Origin: Nelumbo lutea
Lineage: Eukaryota; Streptophyta; Magnoliopsida; Proteales; Nelumbonaceae
Reading direction: 5' to 3'
DNA length: 64,000 nucleotides
NCBI GenBank assembly: GCA_022828595.1
Contig: JAKGHH010000003.1
Location: forward strand, 101,393,583-101,457,582
The translations under genes were made by a program, and so were the position numbers. This document shows positions 56,568 through 64,000 of this stretch, piece by piece. The notes under the pieces are model-generated. The model did no database searches and was not told where the DNA came from. It worked only from the letters and a program-made list of their open reading frames with translations. The first letter of the stretch is position 1, and each line of letters starts with the position of its first letter.

Positions 56568-56710
56568 TTACTCCCCAACTTAAGCGCCATTGTCCCCAAT
56601 GGCATGACTAGACTGATGCAAAAAGGACTTGGGCCAAAGGGAACAATCAAGAGGGTTTTCCTAAGGGGTTCAAGGTCTGCCATTTGGTCTCGAATCAAGA
56701 AAAGATACAA
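55758..56710 (-). other. Non-coding 3' internal part of the gypsy element
   Basis: It holds the polypurine tract near 55758-55770 and a (CT)n microsatellite at about 56519-56562. No polymerase motif can be found on either strand. In an autonomous relative this space would hold several kilobases of pol. Confidence 0.65.
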
Positions 56711-56718
56711 CACTAATT

Positions 56719-58107
56719 CTACAGACAACCGGAAACTACGTTGGGTTGCCTCCCAACTAGTGCTAAGTTTAACGTCTTCAGCCAGACACTGGCCCCTAGA
56801 TCCAATAGGGCCCGAACGAAAGTGATTCCAAAGATGACACAGCTTATGAGAGGAGCACCAGGGTCTTTCATTTTCTGGGGAAGTTGGTTTAGGAGATCTG
56901 CACTAACATCTGCCGAGAGCATCACCTTTTGTGGGGCCAATCGTGGCTCCCTCTTTTGAGTACATACTCTTTCAAGAACTTGGCATAGGCTGGGACATGT
57001 TGGATCATGTCGATGAGAGGGCTGTTAATATGGACTTGCTTGAATAACTCCCTGATCTCCTCATTGCAAGTCTCTTTCTTCTTTTGCATCAGCCCGACTG
57101 TGAGTGTAATTGGATAGAGAACTACAGGTTGGCTCACTATAGGCTCTTCCTCTAACTTTTCCTTTCCTTTTTCTTTCCCCCCAACTTATGGTCTTATTGC
57201 TCATTTTATTCTTCACTAATGTTTTCAACTTTCTTTTTCTCATACGGGTCCTCTAAAATCCTCCCACTCCTTAAGGTTGTAATAGCCTTGGTATTTTCAA
57301 AATGAGGGTTCTTAGGAAGTGGTTGAATCTTCTGTGGAGGAAAACCCTGTGGCTGATTTCTAGGATTCGCAACCAGTTGACTCAGGAGTTGCCCTACTTC
57401 TCTCCTTGCCTTGGCTTCAGCTAGCTGTCCTATTTGGTTTTCTAATCTGGCAATGGACTGTTGTTGATTTAGGATCAGTTGTTGAAGCTGCATGAATTGA
57501 TTATTTACTGTACGAGTTTTGGGAGGTTATGGGTAAGCCTGATACGATTGAGCCGGTTGATTCCTAGAGTACATCTATTGGAATTGACTCTACACTTGTG
57601 GCCTCTAAAATTGTTGGGCAATGGAGTTAGATGGATGATGATACTATTGGGACTGTGTGTAGGTTTGACATGGTTGAGCCAGTTGAGTCCTAGAGTGCAC
57701 ATCTGGTAGGGGGTTTCTTGGGCTTGGGCCCCATAAGTGAAGTTGGACTGATTTTCCCACCTAGGGTTATATGGGCAAAAGAATGAGTTAGCATTGGGTT
57801 GGAAAAATCTGTTGGTCGCATGTACTTGGTCTGGAATGACTAGTCGACATGGGCCCACCGCAGGGCACTGCCTAACATGATGGGCTGGACTTGCATAGAT
57901 GGAACATGTTGGATATGATGATAAGGTTGGGCATGGGCCACTTTGTTGATGAAATGCAAGGACTTGATCAAGTCTTTGGGCCATCCCATTAATCTTATCC
58001 AGTTGTTGAGACACATGGTTCCAATTTATTCGTGGATCAGGTTGGAAGTAGTTTCTCATTCCACAAACTCCAGCTATTGAATTCATTTTATTTTGTTTTA
58101 ACCCCAT
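56719..58107 (-). pseudogene. gypsy gag and protease remnant
   Basis: Read from 58107 downwards. Frame A gives RNYFQPDPRINWNHVSQQLD and a Pro/Asn-rich NPRWENQSNFTYG stretch. Frame B (57493-57206) gives IARLENQIGQLAEAKARREV, NPRNQPQGFPPQ and ITTLRSGRILEDP, hallmark lines of Athila/Tat-like gag. Frame C (57137-56922) gives EEIRELFKQVHINSPLIDMI with QHVPAYAKFLKEYV. Frame A again (56940-56719) gives LPQKMKDPGAPLISCVIFG then ALLDLGAS, the retroviral-type protease active-site line. At least three frameshifts separate them. Confidence 0.8.
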
Positions 58108-58109
58108 TT

Positions 58110-59816
58110 TTCTTCTTTTTTTTTTGAAATTTGAACATTAAATTTTAAATTTTAATTTCAAATTTAGATTTTGAAATTTAAATTTTGCAATTTAAACTCA
58201 AATTTGAATATTTAAAATTTTTTATTTTCTCATTCTTTTATTTTTTTATTTTTTTATTTGAAATTTGAAATTTAAATTCAAATTTAGATTTTGAAACTTA
58301 AATTCTTGAAATTTAAATTAATTTTTTTAAATGCAAGCAATTCAAACAACGATCTACGAACTAACCTAAGGTTTCCTAAACTAGTGGTTCGACCAATGTG
58401 AATCATCTTAGGTTCACTTGGAATTACACCACTTCCTTTGGATAGCCAGGTAAGAGGTGGGGATGTGGGAGGCTCCCCTTGCTCTTGCAAGAACCTAATT
58501 AAGTAACCACAAAACCCGCTTAGGCTTAGCTGATTAACCTCTTTCCTTAGACACCAACCACCAATTATGGGAAGTAATTATGAGCTTCCCTAAATTTTAG
58601 CACATTTTTGAACCAAATGTGAGGCTCCCTAAAAGATTTTGCCATCCAAATTTTAAATTAGCGTTTAGGGTGAACCGCACGTGAAGGGTGGTGATTTTTG
58701 GGCCAAGGAAGGGTGATGAAATCCCCACCTTATCTTATTTAAGTTGGATTGCCCTTAAATGGATTAACGAAAAGAATACAATAAACAAAATAAATGCAAC
58801 TAATTACAATGTATGAACAATTATTTCTAATATGCAATTCAGAAATTTAACATAAAATAATAAAATAAAACTAATTCAGCAAAAGGAACAATTAAAATAA
58901 TAAAAAAAGAGAAAGAAAACCTAACACATTCACAACTAACAAGATAATTTCAACAATTAAATAATCCTAAATGGTGCATGCTCTATAATATCAAACCTTA
59001 AATGTTGGAATGCAAATGCAATTTTTTTAATTTATTTTAATTTTAATTTTTTTTTGAAATTCGAAATTCGAAATTTAGAATTTTGAAATTTAAATTCAAA
59101 TTTAGATTCGAATTAAAATTAAAATTAAAATTTCAAATTTCAAATTTAAACTCAAATTCGAATATTTGAACAGTTTCCTATTTAACAATTAATTATTCAA
59201 TTAAATAACTAATTAAAGGGCAATTAAATAAAGCAACAAATAATTATTGCAAACAGTAAATAAAAAATTAATTGTGCTAAAAATAAATTAGCAACTATCA
59301 AAACAAATTCTAACAAGAAAAAAAATTAGCTAATAAAAGATGAAACTGAATATACAAAAAAAGAAAGATTATAAAGCAATAAAAAATAAAATAAAATAAA
59401 CGAAAAAAATTATCTGACAATAAAAACAAAAAAACCGAATAAAACAGAAATTCGAACAAGAAATTAAAATAAAGAAAAAAAATAGATTTAGAAACAAAAT
59501 GAAAGAAAAATAATACTAAAAAATTAAATCGGATCTAGAAAAAAATTAATTAAAAACTCAAAAATCACTATTCTACAAAAAAAGAGTTTAAAATAAATAA
59601 AAAATATAATGGGATGACTACACCTGAAACGCAATCCAATTAATCTTCTCTCCCGCAGTCCCACAATGCTCTGGTACCTTACCTTTCGTTATTTCGTCAT
59701 GCAAAATCAAAGAGAAGTAAGAATTAAAATGAGATAACGGATCAAGTAATAAAACAAAAATAAAAAATAATGAAACAAATATGGATAAAGCAAATAAAAC
59801 TTTTGTTTTCTGTTAC
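58110..59816 (-). other. Leader of the gypsy element with short-repeat clusters
   Basis: The 1.7-kb stretch between the primer-binding site and gag has no open frame. It carries two clusters (about 58125-58340 and 59035-59170) built from ATTTGAAATTTAAATTC and its inverted forms, plus an A-rich middle. Confidence 0.6.
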
Positions 59817-59835
59817 TTCCCCGGCAACAGCGCTA
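59817..59835 (-). other. Primer-binding site of the gypsy element (Asp tRNA)
   Basis: The plus strand reads TTCCCCGGCAACAGCGCTA. The 3' end of plant Asp tRNA, from memory, is TTCCCCGGCAACGGCGCCA, so 17 of 19 positions agree. This places the 5' LTR on the right. Confidence 0.8.
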
Positions 59836-59840
59836 GTAAA

Positions 59841-61235
59841 TGGTGAATGGTGAGACTTCGAAACACCAGTTTTAATATTTATAATTTTTTTTCGATTCTC
59901 AAACAATTACAAACACAGTAAATGGTGAGAATGGGTCATATCCACAGGGAAGCGAGAGAAAAATTGTTATTTACTTAAATCCGGTAAAGATACCATAATT
60001 GAGAGTTGCAGAAACACCGAATTTAATAATTAAATTGAAATTCATTAAAATAAAATTCGAACAATGCTGGGAGTGAAAAGTGCAAAAAAAATAAATAAAT
60101 AACATAAATAAATAAATAAGAGGAACGAAATAAAAAGTCTGTAATCCGATCAGAGGTAGCAATCTCTGGATCTCTCCTTTGACCATCGAATTTCTCGAGC
60201 TAGGATTTCTGTCTTACCTGGCTGAATTCCAGATCTATAGAAAAGAAAACAAAAATCAAAGTGAATGAAAGTAAATTGCAAAAATGATAAAATGAAATTA
60301 GAAATGAAAGAACAGAAATTAAATCTAAGACTAATGGTTGGGATCTGAATCCAGAGGTGATAGTAATGGTTTAGGCAAACTGCAAGCAGGAACCCCTCCT
60401 CTTGCCTGGGCATCTTCCTCTTCCTCTACCCTTGAACTTCTTAAGATTAGCCTTCCATCTTACCTGGGGGCAGAATCCAACCCCTTCTCAGGAGCCCTTG
60501 GGTCCTTCTTAGAGAGAAGGGTGGATACAACTGGGATTAGAGAGAAAGAGTGGGCGACAGCTGGGTTTTAGCAAAGATATGGGTGCCCTAGGGTTTCTAA
60601 TGAAGGGTTAGAATGGTTCTGGGGTGATCTTAAGGCTGAGAAGAGAAGGAGAGGGTGCCCAATATTATGTAGGGCTGAGATTTGGGCGCCTAGAAATGGA
60701 GGGTGGAGATTAAAGCGCCTAGGTTTGAAAGGTGGAGATTAAAAGGAGTGGGTGGCGCTCTAGAGTGGATGGTTGAGATAGAAAATGGAATGAAGGGCTG
60801 AGATCTAATGACTTGGGGTTGAATGGTGAGGATTAGAAGTTAGGTGGCACCCTAGGGTTAAAAAGCTAAAAAGAGAGTGCCCTAAAATGAATGGTGGAGA
60901 TTATAAGGGATGGAAGGTGGAGATTGAGCAGCTAGGGGCGGATAGGGTTCGCTAAGGATGAAAAGAATGAGCTAGAAAGCACCCTAGGGTTTGTTAATGA
61001 GACGGGAGCATGCTAATACAGTAGGAGGGGCGCCATTATCAAATTTTTACAAAAACACCCCCTCTCTCAGCTAGACTTTACACCAGCTTCCCAAAATTGC
61101 ATTTCAGCCCTTGCACAGCGACCCTCAAAGGTCACAAAATTGAATTTAACTGAGAAAATTACACACTTTGACTATTCTAAGGCCAAAAATACCCCTAAAA
61201 TAATGCCTTTAAGGCATCAAAATATAGAGTTATCA
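59841..61235 (-). repeat. Right LTR (5' LTR in element orientation)
   Basis: 1395 bp. It ends (plus strand) AGAGTTATCA followed by the duplicated ACCCG. Similarity to the left LTR is high by eye, with scattered substitutions and a few small indels. Confidence 0.88.
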
Positions 61236-62300
61236 ACCCGCCCATTTACTTGGCGGATTGGAAATGGGTTGATCACCCATTGGGTCAATTTAAATGGGTT
61301 GGTTGTGGATAACCATTGGGTTAACCACTATAGATATAAGTATTAATTCTTTAGCCATTTTTTTTATTTTCTTCATTTGAATGAAATAATTTACATTGAT
61401 GCATTAATTTTCTATTAATTAGTGACTAAAATTAGTTTTGTATCGAATCAACACACTTCACCCAAATTGACATAAATCCAAATTAACTTGACCCAAGTCT
61501 AGACCAGCTCAACTTGGTCTAAATATGAATAGACTTGATCACCTCGGTTTGATTCGTTTGGGTCAGTAAACCATTCCGAACCCGCCAATCTGGCTCAACC
61601 CGAATCTAGGATGTGTTCGAGTGGGATGGTTTGGTTTGGCTTGACCCAAAATCCGCCCCGCTTGCTTTATGGATCGCCCGGGTCGACCTGTATCTGCGCA
61701 GCCCTGACCCAGATCCGAGTTGGTCCGACTTACTTCTCTTGACCCATTTCGGGCAAGTCTATTCAGTCCCAAACCCATGTATGAACCTGGTATGGGCTGG
61801 TCCAAGTCAATCCGCCATTGAATGAACCGGTCTGGTTTGGTCCAACCAGGCTAATCCAGATCTAAACGGTTCAACCACGATGTGATTAGCTTGAAGGTAA
61901 TCCAATTAGATAGTTCAAGTTGGTCTAACCGGTTTGAACTAAGTGGTTTGGTCAAACCTGAAACCTGAACATAGTCAAATGGCTTCACCGCTTGTGTAAA
62001 AATAATATGCATGGTGATTTGAACCTTCACCACTTGTATAGATAGAAACTACTATTATCACCAAGCTATGACCAACTTATTTGTCAAGAGAGAGTTAGTT
62101 TTTTGTTTTAAGTATATTTAAATATAAGATTAATGGGTTTGGATGGATTGGATTGGGTTAAAGTGGGTTTGGGTTGAACCCAACTCATTTAATTTTATAT
62201 AACTGGGTCATTAATGGGTTGACGGGTTAAATGGGTTTGGTTGAAACTCAACCCAAACCAAACCTAACCCAACCTGCCCAATTGCCACCGCTAGTTTGCA

Positions 62301-62889
62301 TCCATCAAATAGAAACAGTAATGCACTTTCCTCACGATATGAATATGTCAGAAAAAACATTTTTCCCCTCTTAAACAATTCACTTTTGTATGGCAAACAA
62401 ATGCTCACACACCCAAACCAGGGTACATAAATACCGTAGTTTGACGTTTGTATCGCAAACAAATGTAGCCTAGAGTGTAAATGTTGGTTCAGTGTAAATA
62501 TGCACTCTGGTTCAGTTTTTCTAGTGTTTGGCAAGAACGCATTTACGCATTGACAATGACAGAAAAAACAATTTTCAAGACATATTTACATTGAAAGTGA
62601 GATGTAATTTTACATCGGAAAAAAGAAACAAATTTGTATTCAAAGTGGTTTTCTTTCAAAAAGGTATATTACTTTGTTGAGATTCGTGCTTGCATCCATT
62701 AGAACTAAAAGTTTGTTTAATAAGAAAGTAAATTTATCAATACAAAACTAACCAAACTTTGCATTTGTATACAATAACCCAAATGCACTCTGCATATTTG
62801 CATTTACACTCTATTTGACATTTGCATCGTTTCCAAAACGCAACCCAAGGATTTGCAAAGCTTGGACCAAAACTAAAATATTGGAAACT
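62301..62889. other. Intergenic, no gene seen
   Basis: It is AT-rich with scattered CAAACAAATG and CATTTAC words (GCATTTGTAT, TTGCATTTACACTC) that may mark an old MITE. The minus-strand frames here have no protein features. Confidence 0.3.
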
Positions 62890-62897
62890 GTTATAAC

Positions 62898-63166
62898 CAT
62901 GGTTTTCAAAACCAGACCAGACCAGACCAGATGGTCGGACTGGAAAAACCAAGAACCGGTTAGGTGACCGGTTTCGATTTTCCCCAAAATCATTGATTTT
63001 GGTCAACAAACCATTGGCCCGGGCAGTTAATTATTCGAACGGTTTTGACCATTTTTTAATTTTTTTATCAAAACAGGCCGACCATTCGATTTGAGCAGTC
63101 AGACCATTCAACCCAATAACCAGACCACTGACCGATTTGGCCTCCGGATCGTTTTTAAAAACCATG
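62898..63166. mobile_element. MITE of the CATGGTTTT family, 269 bp
   Basis: It starts CATGGTTTTCAAAACCAGAC and ends with the inverted form GGATCGTTTTTAAAAACCATG. The flanking 8-mers GTTATAAC (62890-62897) and ATTATAAC (63167-63174) differ at one position. A short tandem (ACCAG)4 lies near the left end. It is a relative of 10548-10847. Confidence 0.75.
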
Positions 63167-63174
63167 ATTATAAC

Positions 63175-64000
63175 ATTGCTGATAGCCCTTCAGAGCATAG
63201 CACACGTTAGATAGCTTATAGTCTAGCTGAAGCCGATCCAAAAGTATATCAGTATAAGCAGTGCACTGAGTACACCACAACCAATTGCCTGGAGACTGGA
63301 GAGAGACCCTATACCATAATTGAACAAGATTAAATGCCTTTTAACCATATTTTTTGAACATTATTTACACTTATAAACATTTTTAACTTAATACCACTTT
63401 TCCATGATATGCAAAGAAAATCAAATTTTAAACTCAATCCCAGCCAGCCAAGTTTGACATCCTCGCGAAAAAACAGAGAAGAGCAACGCTACGCATTCAT
63501 CTACAATTTTCAAAAATATCCTAAAGCGCCCATATCTCTCAGTCGAGGATTCTTCATTCTTGTTAAACCCCTATTTATAAGGTTATGTTTAATTTTGATA
63601 GAAAAGAAGAGAAATCTGGAACCCCTAACTTATAACTCCAAGGCTTAATGTGGGAGTGCCAATTTGAAAAATAAGTGTTTATTATATGAGCGTTTAGTGA
63701 AAAAACACTTATTTTAAACAGGGTGGTATAGGTATTTTCAAAATGACGTAGGAGATGAACACTTAAAAATAAGCTCAAAACTTGGAAAGTGATTATTCTC
63801 GGGATTATTTCCCAAACTGCCAAGCATCCAAGTAAATAAGATCAAACCACATATTTATGTTTATGTTTGACCAACGACTGATATTGACATTTCCAGTTAC
63901 TAGTAATTACCACATTATTTTTAGATCCAGATTCCATGTATTACCAAAGAGAAGATGGGAAAGAGGCAAAATTCACTAATAAAAAGACTCACATTTTATC
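63175..64000. other. Right edge, no gene recognised
   Basis: Short frames (63409-63648 on plus, 63575-63823 on minus) have no recognisable domain and no visible exon structure. TAAGTGTTTATTATATGAGC at 63672 and AAAACACTTATTTTAAACAG at 63702 give a loose inverted arrangement. Nothing else can be supported. Confidence 0.3.

Larger units (their letters stand above)
54322..61235 (-). mobile_element. Ty3/gypsy-type gag-protease element without visible reverse transcriptase
   Basis: The LTRs are at 54322-55757 and 59841-61235. The exact 5-mer ACCCG flanks the element (54317-54321 and 61236-61240). On the minus strand the LTR begins TGATAACTCT and ends CACCA. The primer-binding site (59835-59817 on minus) is the complement of TTCCCCGGCAACAGCGCTA, close to the 3' end of Asp tRNA as in Athila/Tat-like elements. 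The polypurine tract AAGTTGGGGGTG adjoins the 3' LTR at about 55758-55770. Gag and protease pieces lie at 58107-56719. Between them and the 3' LTR there are only about 0.95 kb, with no reverse transcriptase, RNase H or integrase. It would depend on a partner element for movement. Confidence 0.88.
54275..62292. mobile_element. hAT-like element split by a gypsy retrotransposon
   Basis: The left end TTAGGGGTGGAAAATTTTC and the inverted right end AGCGGTGGCAATTGGGCAG are of the TAGGGGTGGCAA type. The flanking 8-mers AGTTTGTA (54267-54274) and AGTTTGCA (62293-62300) differ at one position. Without the nested 6.9 kb and its duplicated ACCCG the element is about 1.1 kb, rich in GGGTTGGGT/ACCCAACCC, and has no transposase. 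Positions 61241-62292 are its right part; the short frames there have no protein features. Confidence 0.6.

Overview
The window is plant nuclear DNA, most likely from a eudicot. It is AT-rich, its genes contain GT-AG introns, and it carries plant Ty1/copia and Ty3/gypsy elements with plant-type primer-binding sites (initiator Met tRNA and Asp tRNA). Nothing in it looks bacterial, viral or organellar. The abundance of hAT-like elements would suit an early-diverging eudicot, but that is only a guess.

Three protein genes can be supported. (1) Positions 22072-33028 (+) carry a complete ten-exon gene for a RUNKEL (Fused/ULK4-like) kinase plus ARM/HEAT-repeat protein. Its assembled length is 1370 aa and all splice sites and phases agree. 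Intron 2 is about 5 kb and full of repeats. (2) Positions 36718-37134 (+) carry an intronless gene for a 138-aa GPI-anchored arabinogalactan protein of the AGP25/26/27 type. (3) Positions 38304-40355 (-) carry a two-exon gene for a 260-aa NETWORKED-3-type actin-binding NAB protein. Its short first exon (40259-40355) supplies the N-terminal part of the NAB domain. From memory, Arabidopsis keeps RUNKEL next to AGP25 and NET3C next to AGP26, so this trio looks like the unsplit ancestral arrangement.

The rest is transposon-derived or unrecognised. Positions 1-700 hold a broken copia fragment on the minus strand. Positions 1.2-5.3 kb hold a duplicated segment in which each copy has its own insertion. 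Positions 5.7-13 kb hold a SINE-like retroposon and several short hAT-like elements. Positions 12.2-16.95 kb hold two related AT-rich repeats lying head to tail. Positions 17.66-18.14 kb hold a Mutator-like foldback element with a perfect 9-bp target duplication. Positions 41.8-46.1 kb hold palindromic MITEs and a repeat cluster.

Positions 46.3-46.6 kb are a LINE RNase H relic. Positions 46901-52291 are a complete but dead copia element with both LTRs, a 5-bp duplication and a nested MITE. Positions 52.7-53.3 kb are an ABCB transporter pseudogene fragment. Positions 54275-62292 are an old hAT-like element split by a 6.9-kb minus-strand gypsy element (54322-61235, perfect ACCCG duplication) that has gag and protease but no visible reverse transcriptase.

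The three genes do not form a pathway; their closeness reflects conserved gene order. No new enzymatic or defence system was found. The less ordinary material is the set of short non-autonomous element families whose ends and target duplications can be read at base level, and the nesting order they record.
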